Source: Flammula alnicola (Eukaryota > Basidiomycota > Agaricomycetes > Agaricales > Strophariaceae). From it: DNA of 64,000 nt. A program made the position numbers and the translations under genes. Numbering within the stretch: position 1 is the stretch's first letter; the number at the start of each line of letters is the position of its first letter. Of the stretch, positions 45,661-56,839 are shown in pieces. The notes below the pieces were generated by a model. It was not told the DNA's origin. It made no database searches and saw only the letters and a list, made by a program, of their open reading frames with translations. The DNA is taken from NCBI GenBank assembly GCA_015499995.1, contig JADNRV010000262.1, positions 1 to 64,000 of the forward strand, read 5' to 3'.

Positions 45661-47472
45661 ATGGCTTTCTCGTTCCCAAAGACTGTCTTCAAGTCTCTTC
45701 TTGCTCTCACTGGGTCTGCAGTTGTACGTGTGAGGCCATGTTCCTTATGCATGTACTTCTAACGAAAGTTCGAGATAGGTCTGCGTAAATGCCTCTCCTC
45801 TAGTAGTCTTCCCGCTGGGTGGGTGTCCCTCGGATGCTACACGTAGGCCGGTTCTCTTTCGTCTCAAGATATATATGTAGCTGACCACCTCACTTAGTGA
45901 TTCCGCTGCAAGTCGCACTTTGAAAACGGCATCCTTCACCGATGTCAATAACATGACTATAGAGTCGTGCATCGCCTTCTGTACGCCCAATGGGTACCAG
46001 TTCGCTGGCGTTGAGTTTAGCAGGGTAAGCGAAGTCATTTCTAGTCAATCGTGTGAAATGAGTGCCCATGTTTCTTGCTAGGAATGCTGTAATTATTATT
46101 CGGTTTGGTCGTCACTCAGGCATACTAACGATTTTATCAGACTGTGATAATGTAATCGAATCTCCGGGTGCGCCAGCCACCGACGGCTGCAACATGGCAT
46201 GCACCGGAAATGCTGCGGAGATTTGCGGTGGTGCAGATAGAATCAACATCTTCAATAAGTGCGTTGTAGAGCAGATAGTGATCATGAAAAACTAACACGC
46301 GCCCTCGAATTCATTTTAGCACTGCCGTGTCAATTCCTCCGCCTCCGCCTCCAGCGACCATCAAGCAAACTGCGGGTACCTACCAGTATAAAGGCTGCTT
46401 CGAGTATGTTCTCTCCTTGCAACCTGGTGCTTGTCCTCGTCATTAACAGTGCCATGCAGAGATGGGGTGAACGGAGCCCCACGCGACCTTTTGAATAAGA
46501 TTACGGTGCCAGGAGGCGTAACTGCCGAAAGCTGCACCTCTGCTTGCCAAGCGGCTGGATTCCCTCTCGCTGGGCTGGAATTTGCCCAAGAATGCTGTAC
46601 GTCTGCCTATTGTTATTGTTCTTCTTGATTGTGGCAAAAGTCCTTCTTGGTTGCATCACTAACTGATCTTCAAGGGTGCGACACGTATATGCCATTAGTC
46701 ATACCTGCCCCGGACTCGGATTGCAACTCGCCCTGTCTTGCAGACCCAACCGAGCTCTGTGGTGCCGGCAACCGTCTCGCTGTTTATCAGGACACTACCG
46801 CGACTCCTCCGAACCCACAGCAGTGCTTGACTAACTCGCAATTCACTTCCGCGAATCAGCCATTTAGCTTCGATCTCCTGGCCGTGCCTACTCCTGGCGG
46901 TGGCGCCCCAGTGCAAATTGGTGCTCTCGAGCTTGCGGCCACTTCAGGCGCACCCAGCTATTTCTTACTTTCTGTGCGTCTATTTCACTGCTTAAATGAA
47001 TGTTTGATGAGGCTTATTTCTGAATATCTTGCAGACTCAAGGCATAGCGACCGAATCCCATACCTATACCTTGATCGAGGGCGTTTTCTCCCCAAAATCT
47101 TTCGAAGGGGAAGGTATTCCTATCCCGCTTGCTCCCAATGTTGGAAGTACCCAAGTCTTTGCGTTATTCTCGACCTTCACTGCGTTCAATCAGTATTGTG
47201 CCAAGGTAAGAGAAAATCTGGATATCAAAACTAATGAAACTCATCTCACAATACCCTGTATGCAGCCAAATCCTGTCGGTTCCTTCGGACCATTCATTGG
47301 GCCGCCGACGCTCTCTGTCAGTGGCCACGCTGATGAATGGGCTTTGTGTACGAACACAACAATCTTCGCGCCAGGTCGGGTAGATGTTGTGTTCTCCCCA
47401 TCCCCATTAAGTCACGATTATAATGTCTCCGCATGCCAGAGCGTAGTTCTTCAGATGTCGCAGCCTCTTTGA
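45661..47472 (+). pseudogene. Second WSC gene, frameshifted near its start
   Basis: Follows WSC gene 1 exon by exon (MAFSFPKTVFKSLLALTGSA; NNMTIESCIAFC; DGCNMACTGNAAEICGG; YKGCFE; TELCGAGNRLAV; GPFIGPPTLSVSGHADEWAL). In exon 2 it lacks 16 bases found in copy 1 between the codons for VNA and LPAGW, which throws the following WSC domain out of frame. I found no alternative donor or acceptor that repairs it. The remaining exons are open, so the change is recent or a downstream start is used. The proline linker has six residues against twelve in copy 1. TATAAAA at 45607-45613 remains. Confidence 0.68.
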
Positions 47473-48112
47473 TTAGCTAACAGTCAAGTAAAAGCAGGGT
47501 TTTTGTATTCATTGAACAGTGAACTTGCTCTCTCCGTGGCGTTCATGTTGGTACATGTTAGAAACGTTGTTTTTTTTCAGTGGAACAGATATATTCGGGT
47601 AGGACGAAATGTAGCTATATTGAGACACCCACCCAGGATCCACCCATGATGCAGGCATGGCTTGTGGATGTCTCTTCATCGACATCGTCGACAGTGATCC
47701 ATTTCATCGATCAATCTCTTATACAAACACAACAGCTCGACGCTATATTACAAGGAGCTACTAATAATACAACATGAACATATGAACAGCAGGGCGGAGT
47801 AGTGAGACGGATCGTCATGAGTAATAAGTAGGAAAGACCATGCGAAGAGCGAGTGTTCATCCAGAAGTTAATGCGATGCTAAATAGTCCCGTGGGAGTAC
47901 TGTAAGCACTTGAAATAATAGAATGAGAAAGAAACGTGTCAAAGATGCTAGCGAGAAAGAGAGGTGTCTGTAGCCTCAAAAGTTACCCCGATCCAGAGAG
48001 GAGATATAATCTATTCGTACAACCCAGCAAAAAGAGCAATCGGAGAGCATCTCCAAATATTTAGAATGCAGAATGATGCGCAATAAAATAAGGAGAAAGA
48101 TCAAAGCGGGGG
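47473..48112. other. Intergenic, convergent gene ends
   Basis: 3' flanks of WSC gene 2 (+) and ATG1 (-); the outer end of duplication unit 2 falls near 47810. No gene. Confidence 0.4.
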
Positions 48113-51100
48113 TCATGATAGCGGAATGTTAGTTTGCAGCGGACTTGAATTCGCTGGTTTGGCATCCCATGGTGCGGGGATCCTCGCCACATCAGCCAGA
48201 TTCTGATCAGCACGAGCGTCGTTCACCCGATCGCGATGGTTCATCGCCATTCGCGCTCGACACCGCACGAGACGCAGCTTTGTCCGCTTGATCCCTACAA
48301 ATTCGAACAAAGTTAACTGTCAGTCGCCGTAGAATAGATACGTGAATAATCAAGGAGGAGACACGTACACGTCGCAATCGTTTCCCTATCCTCGTCCATG
48401 AACGGATTGCCCGTCTGCAGCAAGTTGTCTTGCAATGCGTATAGGCACCACAAGGATTCTTCGTACAGCTTCTCGCATTCGTCAGGGGTCCTCATCTGGT
48501 CGAGGAGTTCTTTCCGCGCTGCCGTCCGGCTCTGTTCGTGGCAAGCGAAGATTAGTCCTAATTCTGTCTAATGGCTGTAGCAGGCGCATAAAAGCACGTA
48601 CCAGCACCAGCGCACGGTCATACACCAGCTGATCAAGCCAGCTCTTAGGTCCATCGTACGTCACAGGGAGCCATGTCTTCACCAACGCGGCCCGGTCGTT
48701 ACACTTTATGAAATGTTCCCTGAACCAATTCAGGGCTGAACATAAATAAATGAGATCAGAAGGGCTCCTCAGAGCAGGCACACACGCAAAGCAATAAACT
48801 GACTGACCGTCATCAAACCCTTCGCTGACTACAAAGTCCCCATCCGGATGGCGCATCTTCATGTGTTCCTGGAAGTTGCGTAGCTTGTCGATGCCCTTCT
48901 GCGAGAAGGACATGAGGAGCATGTACACGGCCACGCAGGTGACGGCATTATACTCCGCCTCCATGTCTGCATGTTTCCGTCTCCGCGCCTGCTTCTCCGC
49001 CTCTCCTTCCCGTTTTTCGAACTTGGTCGGGTCAGGTAATGGTTCTAACACACATAATAAAAAAGGTAAGCCTCCCGTAATCGTTACGCATGAAAAGTAA
49101 AAGAGCGACGTACTCTGTGGTATAGCTTTGACGTACTCATACATCTCATCCGCCCAGTGGGTGAGAACATCTGTCTTCTGAGCCAGGTCCTCCAGCGAAG
49201 CCAGAAGCTCGTCCTCGAGGGGATCTCGCTCTGCATCTCCATCCAAGGCGATGATCTGCGGCCGGCGGGGTGACGAAGGTGCACTGTTGGGATCGGCTGA
49301 TGGAGATCCACGAGACCGACCTGATGAATGTCCGAAGAGCTTCTTGGAGGCAATACTCAGCGCTCGATTAAGGGCGTTGGTGGCAGCTCGCGACGCCATA
49401 CTTGAGGGAGAGGAAGACAGCGGTGGCGCAGCTGCATGCGGCGGAGGTGGGAAGGTGATGTTGTTGTTTCCATTTGAAGGTGAGGCGTTATTGGAATTGA
49501 AGTTGTTGCTGAGAGGAGAGAGGGGATATTCTGTGGTATAATCGAAGGTCGAAGGTGCTCTCCGATCATGAAGGGGTCGTCGCGGTTGTGAGGAGATTTC
49601 TAGAGGATTATTGTCAGTGAGAACCAGGATGGCTAGAGTTAACGCCTTACCATCGACAGCCTTAGTAAACTCCACGGCTCGCGTGTCGCCTACGAGAACG
49701 TATTCACGTCGCAGGTTGCCATCTTCTTCTGTTTCTCCAGGTATAAGAGACCCCTCCGTGGATAAGCGCTTGCCCGTTTGCCGGTCCGGTGTAAGCGAGT
49801 GTCGCTTACTGTCTTGAGATAGAGGTCTCTCTTGTATTCTTGGACTACTGTTAGACCAATGAATCAGAAATGCAAGCTGAGAGGAGAAATATATTCACCT
49901 ATCTCGAGGTAATGCGGCATTAGCAGTCCGCGGACTGCCACTCGCTTCATCCACGGTCGCTGGCCTCCGAAAGTTGAATTTACTTGGAGGAATCATGGCA
50001 TTCGGATCTAGCACCTCTGGGGGTATAACCTTATGATGTTCCGGCGTCGGTGGGCGCCCATTCCATGCCGTGGATGAAGATCCAAGCGGCTCTGGCAGCG
50101 ATTCCTGGGGCCTGGGAAATTTGGACTTGGCCAGCGCCGTGCTCCCGAAAAAGTCCTCAAAGCTCGCCCTCTCTGCAGGATTGCGCTTCAGCAACGCACG
50201 GATGAGGGCCTTGATGTCCGCTGGCACCGGAAGCTCGGCGCTGCCACCTCCGCCGCTCTTCCCGGAGAGCGAGCTGGGATCCTCGTCTGGAAACTTGATG
50301 CCTTTGGAGTGTTCAATCTTCTTGAGCAGCTCTATGTGGTTCTGTGCCCGGAATGGCGCCTTGCCCACAGACATTTCGTATAGGACGGCACCCACGGACC
50401 ATAGATCTGCTTTGGCGTCATATTTCTCGTAACGGAGGATTTCGGGCGCCATGTATAGTCTGCATGTTTCTGTGTGAAAAGAACAACGAAATAGGTCGAC
50501 GCTTCACTCACGGCGATCCGCAAAGCGTTTCTGCCATCATGGCGTTAGGCAGGGAGCGAGCGAAACCGAAATCAGCGACCTTGAGGATTGGGACACCGAG
50601 GGGATGGCCCCTCGCGAGTTCTTCAGGGGATGCAGGGTTCAGCAGCAAATTCTAACCAAAGGGTGTCAGGATTAATGGAACAAGTCACAACGACAATGCT
50701 GACCTGAGGCTTTATATCGCGGTGAATCAGGTTACGGTGCCGCAGAAACTTGAGTGCGCGAGCTAGATCCAGTCAGAGGGAAATGCGAATGAGCGCGATC
50801 GGTACACTCACCGAGTTGGCGCAGGAAACTACGAACTGCAATCTCATCGAGCCCTCCTGTCCGTGGATGGGGGTAGTACTGCAGTGCCGCGCCTGGGTGT
50901 GGAATGTACTCGAGCCCCTCCACGCGGCCTCGCTTCTTGATGTAATTCGTGAGGTCCCCTCCAGCGCAGAATTCCATAATGAGATAGATGTGCTTTTCAG
51001 CACGCTGTTGTCGAAATAAGTATGCATATAGCTCGAAGAGTAGCAGACTTACCACTATATCGATAAGCTTAGTGATATGTCGATGTGAAAGGGACTTTAG

Positions 51101-51383
51101 AATCTGGATTTCACTCTGCAGATTCTCAAATAGCTTTGTGCTGAGATTGTCGCGTTTAACAGCCTTGCCTTGATGGCCACTTGGTGCCGTGTTTCCTGGA
51201 ATAGTGTAAGTTTCTTTTACTTGTAAGCTATAATGTTCATCGCACCTCATGATAACCCTTGTACACCGTAGCGAAACTCCCCTTCCCAATATCCGATACT
51301 ATGACATATGGTCGTGCATCGTCGTCCTCCGTGTTCTTGCTCGTTGTCGGTGTCCTTTTGAATGCTGGAACTGCATGGGACAT
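48113..51383 (-). CDS. ATG1: Autophagy-initiating Ser/Thr kinase Atg1 (frame broken once)
   Basis: Read from [17 protein letters not shown] at 51383. Kinase landmarks in order: [20 protein letters not shown] (Gly loop), HQVAIK (ATP-binding Lys), [48 protein letters not shown] (catalytic loop), [34 protein letters not shown] long Ser/Pro-rich linker follows, then the conserved C-terminal helical region ([49 protein letters not shown]) that binds Atg13 in yeast. At least ten exons; stop at 48113. A tandem GCCTT duplication at 51162-51171 shifts frame just after the VAIK lysine. Atg1 starts autophagosome formation when nutrients run low. Confidence 0.88.
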
Positions 51384-51820
51384 TGGATACCCAGCTCGTC
51401 GCCGTCAGAGCTTTCAGGTGGGCGCAATTCGTGGTATTCGAGCGCTGAAGCTGATGGCACAGTTGGATTAAACAAGGTTAAGAGTAGAAAGCAGGCTGGA
51501 AATGGTTATCAGCTGATGACAAATCAAGTATTTATAAGCCGGCATTGCCAGCCACTAATCTTGTTCTAGCCTCTGACCCGACACTACCTCCACCGTTAAT
51601 TATTTGAAGAACCCGAAGTCGAATTATCTCGTGATTCTGGCGCTAACGAGGTTGGAATCATAGGTAAGTTTTTTTATGACTGTCTAATGGCTGCCCGAAC
51701 AGCGGAAATTTTAAGAAAATTGCTCAACGTTCACTTAGTCCCCGCCAATTTTTATTCTGTGGACGAGGGACTCAAGGGGCCACCAGTACTCACTGATCAA
51801 AAACTGATTCAAGGAATAGA
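51384..51820. promoter_or_regulatory. Divergent region ATG1 / Kelch gene
   Basis: 437 bp between the divergent starts. No clear core promoter elements could be assigned. Confidence 0.35.
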
Positions 51821-53344
51821 TTGATGTCAAGATCTTCTTTGCGCCGAGCTTCTCGCGCTCGAGAAACAAACTTAATTTCGCAGAAGACCTCTTCAATATC
51901 CAGATCCGTTGCAAAGACCACTACCAAGACGGTTACAAGCAGGGACTGGATTGCTAAGAATTTCAGAGGAAAGCAATTGCCCGCCCTCAATAGCGCCGGT
52001 CGTACTGTCTCGGATCCAGAAGCAGGGGAGATCTATATCTATGGTGGTATCCGGCCAGGAGACGGTAATGAAAAGCCGACAGCGGATTTTTATGCTTGCG
52101 ATATCAGTACCATGGAGCCTCGAGATCTGACGGTACGTCCTATTCTTTTGTGCGAGTCAAATCTCTATAAATGCACATTTAACAGTGGTTTCCGTCAGAA
52201 ATCATTCCGCTTCCGAAAACCCTATGCCCCTTTCTCTCGCGCTGAAAAAGAGACTCTCATGCGGAAATTGCCTATTCTTTTTGGTGCTGCACTGGCGCCT
52301 CTCCATCTCAATGATCGCAAGCTGTTATTGCTCTTCGGTGGCCAAAGACATTCAGATATCGTTGATCCACCAGCCAAGGACGACGCAAATTACGGGTGCC
52401 ATGCATGTTCAGACCTCATTGCTGTAGACGTGGTTAAGAAAGAATGGTGGGTCGTTAAAGTGGAAGGAGGCGAGATAGCACCCCGAATAAACCCAGTCAT
52501 GGTCGTCGTCGAAAACAACATCTTCATATTTGGAGGCTACAAGGAAAATGGACCGAACGACACCCCCACCGGGTATATGAATTCGTACAGCATCGCGAAA
52601 TACGATCATGAAGCGGAGACTTGGAAATGGATAGCTTCTGATCGTCCTTACCCAGATCATGTTTCCGGCACAATATTTGGAGCTGGTGTTCCTGTTTACG
52701 ACGGGATGCAAATCCTTTTAACTCCTGGGCGACGAAAATGCACTGAAGTTGGTTTTTTTATTCTCCCTGGATATGCAAGAGCTGATAACAGGTTCCAGAG
52801 ATACGATTTTATTGCAAACAGGATGTGGTACTTTCACACGATTCACCGCACCTTTGGAATCGCTTCATCGATCGCTTCCGGATCTCCTCTACCCAAGAAT
52901 GCTTTCTTTTATTATCTCCGCCATTTCGAGCCACCTCCAAACGAAGAAAGCGCTCAGTCGGAAGCTGGCGGCTCTGCTAGAGTCCGAGTCCATCCATACA
53001 ACTCTGTCGGCCGCCGCGGAAGCACAGCGAAAAGTTCCTCTGCGTCCTCTGGAGAATCCGTGATCATTTGTGCTTGGGTCCCTCGTGGACCAGAGTATCT
53101 TGTTCCCGAAATCTGGCGATTCTTTCTCTTTCCTGATACGAGAGTCGTTTGCTTCAACATCTCCGATGATGTCTGGAAGCTGGATGTTGACTTCCAGCGC
53201 TTTGCTGTGGTTGGTCATCGAATGTTTTTGATTGGCTACAAAGGAACAGAAGGCGAGTCCAACGACTATGAAGGATCAGATACACCACCTGGTGCGGTTT
53301 GTGATACCTATGTTGAAATACCTGTCCCACTTGTCGACCCTTGA
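51821..53344 (+). CDS. Kelch-repeat (beta-propeller) protein
   Basis: An open frame of 507 residues. Kelch-type blades are seen as IYIYGGIRPGDGNEKPTADF with YACDIST, LLLLFGGQRHSDIVD with CSDLIAVDVVKKEWWVVKVE, NNIFIFGGYKENG with IAKYDHEAETWKWIA, and VCFNISDDVWKLDV near the end; the GG pairs and following W or Y are typical. A basic, Ser-rich N-terminus precedes the propeller. Proteins of this kind serve as interaction scaffolds. The stretch 52130-52250 fits the pattern poorly; a 53 bp GTACGT...ACAG segment there looks like an intron but its removal breaks frame. So the exact model is uncertain there. The neighbour ATG1 is divergent. Confidence 0.62.
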   Translation: MMSRSSLRRASRARETNLISQKTSSISRSVAKTTTKTVTSRDWIAKNFRGKQLPALNSAGRTVSDPEAGEIYIYGGIRPGDGNEKPTADFYACDISTMEPRDLTVRPILLCESNLYKCTFNSGFRQKSFRFRKPYAPFSRAEKETLMRKLPILFGAALAPLHLNDRKLLLLFGGQRHSDIVDPPAKDDANYGCHACSDLIAVDVVKKEWWVVKVEGGEIAPRINPVMVVVENNIFIFGGYKENGPNDTPTGYMNSYSIAKYDHEAETWKWIASDRPYPDHVSGTIFGAGVPVYDGMQILLTPGRRKCTEVGFFILPGYARADNRFQRYDFIANRMWYFHTIHRTFGIASSIASGSPLPKNAFFYYLRHFEPPPNEESAQSEAGGSARVRVHPYNSVGRRGSTAKSSSASSGESVIICAWVPRGPEYLVPEIWRFFLFPDTRVVCFNISDDVWKLDVDFQRFAVVGHRMFLIGYKGTEGESNDYEGSDTPPGAVCDTYVEIPVPLVDP

Positions 53345-53948
53345 GCTTTTCGCGAGAGCGACAAGTCCTATGAATTCAACTACCATCCTATTTAAGATCA
53401 CATCTGCATTTTGTAGCCAACCGATCTCGAATGAAAGTCGTCTGACGAAGTTGGCAAGGATTTTGGAACTCTCTATTATGCGAAAGGAAATGAACGAAGC
53501 ATGCAGGTCACTGAGTGCGATTTCACTTACGTCTTGCTACATTCATTGCACAGAATACTTTCTTAGAATTTCTACTATATTATGACTAATAGGGTTCATC
53601 AGGCGTAGTAGTTACTAGATCATGCAAGCGCCCCGTCCTTCAGATCGAAAGCCAATGGACTATCATAGACAAATTGGGGTGGTATTGGAGTTCCTTCCTA
53701 TGCTTTTACATCCTGCTTCAAATGTTACCAAGTTGGCACTGTTGTTGCGAGACCGAGCACTCCAATTGGATAGCTCAGATTCGTGGTACAAGGAAAGATT
53801 CCAGCTGGCTGCCACTAGCTTGCAATACATCAAAGTACGTTCCTTGACCAGATATGTTAATAATTGGTTTATAACGTGAGACTTTCTCCCCAGGCATGTA
53901 ACATACCTTTTCAAAAGCATTCGCACAAGCCAGGCTGCGACGTCTGTG
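53345..53948. other. Intergenic between convergent genes
   Basis: Frames exist on both strands (53622-53879 on plus, 53663-54028 on minus) but none shows a domain; they may be 3' untranslated parts of the Kelch gene or of the NACHT gene. Confidence 0.35.
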
Positions 53949-56514
53949 TCATATGTTCTCCTCCGAAAGGAGAGCGTCGTGATGTCTACAGTGAAACATG
54001 TCAGGCGTATGTCGGATCGTGTATGCATGGAAAGCGACTGCTAACCTTTCATGAAGAAACCCGACAAGACGGCCAGCAAGTTTTGCACACTTGTTTCCAT
54101 CCACGAAATGATCTCCGGCACGGGATGAATCAGTCAGAAATTCACAGATCAATGACAAAAAACCCTGATCTCGAAAGAAACCCTCGAATTGTGGTGGGTT
54201 TCGGAAATCGAGGTGGGAGGTCAATATGCTAAGGATTTCGGAAGAGCACCCATAAAATAGTCTGCTGAAGGTCAAAGAGGTAGCAATATAGGATTGAATT
54301 TCCTCCGGATATTGCATCAATTGCCTCCGAATCCAGTTATCGACGTGGGTTAACTGAGATTGAAACAAATTTTTATCTGGATCCAAATCGTGCTATGAAA
54401 AGACAATTAGCCCGTAAGATATCACGAAAGAATTATAAAATCGGACCTCTTCTTGTAGCCAGTCAAGAAATTGACGAAGTCTGATGAATTCAGTATATTT
54501 TTCACGTGTTATCTCCGTGAGGTGTGCATCTAAATCGAAGGCGCATAGAGCGTCCACGAGTTCTTGAGTAAGGTGAGCATTGGAGCTGTGCCACATATAT
54601 CGGAACATTATAGAATCCTTTTCCCGTGCGGTGAAATCTGTATGCGTCGAACAGTCAGGATCAGATGAAGCGTGCCGCTTGAACTAGTGGTCGACACACT
54701 TTGAAAGTGCCGCACTGGCAGTACACGTCCTTGCTTCACAAAATCAATCCAGCATCGTGCCAGTCTTGCGTGGGCCTTCCCCAAGTCAATGAAGAATCTT
54801 CCAGACCGCGAGTGATCAAGAAGAAAGTCTCCAAACGACGCGTGGTGGAATCGCCAGTCGTCTCCGTCGTGACGTGGCATGTGAATGACGGCATGCAGGT
54901 CACTCAGTATGAGCTGCACGTCCCCCTCCTTGTAGGCGAACAGATCCTCTGCGAGCCGTAATGTGACTTGATAAGGAGAATAAAATCCCACCGTCCCGCT
55001 TGAGTTATAAATCAGCATGAGGCCTAGAAGTTCGAGAACCTTCTCAATGTCATGGACTGAGGAGAGAATGTAGCCGTATAGAGCATCCAGTATGGAGAAG
55101 GGAGAATCATTGGCCGACGGAGATGTCTGCAATACTCCGAGAACAATGTCGAGTCTCTCAGTGGGTCGATGACGAGGGGATTCTATGTACTTCATAACCG
55201 TGGATGCATAAATGAACTGCCCGTCAGCTTTGGAAACAAGGCGTTTCATATCGCGTTCGCCCGGCCATGTCGAAGGAAGGTAACGCGTCAAAGGATGCGT
55301 CTTTTTAATGTCGTCGAATTTGGATTGTAGAAAGGTTTTGATATCTTCATCCGCCTTGTACAAGACGTCCAGAGGCAAACCTCTTGTCATCGAGGAGAGA
55401 TTCCCGGTATTAAAAGCATCGCGAATCGGTTGTTCCGATCTGCTGGCGACCAGAAAGCGAAAACAAGGCCCCAATTGATGAACAGACTCCACGAGAACTT
55501 TGAGAATTTGCTGCTGAGAATCGGCTAGGCCACACTCATCCAAACCGTCGAGGATGACTATTTGTGGGCGTATTTTGCGCGCTTGAGGGTTTCCCGCATC
55601 GGCCACCACCAGATCATTGAGAGGCGTAACAACGAGTGTCTGCATTTGGGTAGATAGGGCTCGGGAGAAAATCAGAGGATCTCGTTCGATAGCGGCAACA
55701 ACGCTGTCCTTAATCGCTGGAATTGATAGCGAAAGTTGATAGGCAAGCGTCGGTATGAGATGGGTTTTGTCATTACGACGAGGGGCCGTGCGAGAAAAGA
55801 AGAAGGTTGCGGCAAGAACCCCAGCCCTTTCGCACATCTCTGCGATGGTCTGTGCAATAGCGGACTTGCCGGCTCCTGCAGGCCCGTAAAGCCATATAAA
55901 TGTCGACCAAATCACAGGAGTCAGGACCCAATCCATGATGTTCTTCAGGACGGCCTGGCGTGTATTCGGGTGGCATTTTGGTGGCTCGTGTCGCTCGTCA
56001 GAGTTATGGAAGGCACCAGGTGCGATGTTTTGCATGAGTAAATCCCATCCTGTTATGATTCCTTTGAGATCAGGCATGTTATTAAAAGGCAGAAATTGTA
56101 TCACATACCGCTCGGGCGCCAATCCATGGTATGGGAATGAAGGTGCACATCTCCATGTTCTGTAGACGTAAATGTGCCTCCTGTGATCAGAATGTTTCGC
56201 TCAGAAAAGGTTTGGCGAGAGTCGCGAGACTTCTTTATGTTGAGAGGTAGCGGCGCGGAAAGATGAGGAAGAGATGTAGGGTCCAGATCAGAATGAGGAT
56301 GAACTAGTGGAGGTATTGCGTTGTAAACGGAGGGTTCATCAGAACTGGCGGGATGCGAAGCAACATTGGGAACATGTTTGTCCGTGGGAATATAAGGAGC
56401 TGGAGGAATTTGAGGTAACGGGCGCCCTGGCCTTGAAGTAGAAGAAACGGATCCCGATGGACTGGATGTGTTCTTGGAAGTTGTGCCGTTCCATATGGCG
56501 TGCAAATTGTGCAT
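53949..56514 (-). CDS. NACHT-type P-loop NTPase (STAND/NLR-like)
   Basis: The start is set at 56514 (MHNLHAIWNGTTSKNTSSPS); an in-frame ATG at 56601 is possible. After a Pro/Ser-rich N-terminus and ILITGGTF comes GWDLLMQNIAPGAFHNSDER and PPKCHPNTRQAVL. The Walker A is GPAGAGKSAIAQT, Walker B is IVILDGLDEC, with FRFLVASRSEQPI as sensor 1. Four exons: one intron (near 56055-56105) separates the N-terminal exon, one of 56 bp (GTGAAG...CTAG) lies near 54690, and one near 54390. The C-terminal part (LVDALCAFDLDAHLTEIT, FSRLFYGCSSEILSILTSHL) lacks recognisable WD40 or ankyrin repeats. NACHT proteins are expanded in mushrooms and linked to non-self recognition and cell death in other fungi; the role here is unproven. 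Confidence 0.85.
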
Positions 56515-56839
56515 GTTCGCTATACGGATAATGAGCTTCCAGACAATAAAAGACGGAACAAGGCGAGACAACCTGAGAGTTAAAACCTGAAGGCCTGACA
56601 AGCAATATGGCCAGAAGATTTGGTCGCAGTGATTGGAGCTGGGGGATCATTCGACAGCTTGAACATGAGAAAGCTTGAGGTAATAGGTATGTGGTTGTGA
56701 TCGTCACGTTATTCACGTACAGCCTCCACTCAGTTTCACACCATCACAGCCCCGTCAGATTGGACGTCAGGTTACAGATACAAACAGCCTCTCCATATCT
56801 GCAAAGAGTCAGATGTTACTTTGTGCGCTTCAAGGACAA

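Larger units (their letters stand above)
44491..47810 (+). repeat. Tandem duplication, unit 2
   Basis: Direct repeat of unit 1 (40765-44232), about 3.3 kb, with the same gene order and clear similarity in introns and flanks. Confidence 0.75.

Noticed and set aside
53622..54232. Plus-strand frames of 85 and 122 residues
   Set aside because: The second overlaps the last exon of the NACHT gene on the other strand; neither has a domain or a supported link to the Kelch gene.
48113..56514. ATG1, Tag1-like and NACHT genes as one autophagy or immunity locus
   Set aside because: They are far apart with unrelated genes between; nothing in the sequence ties them.
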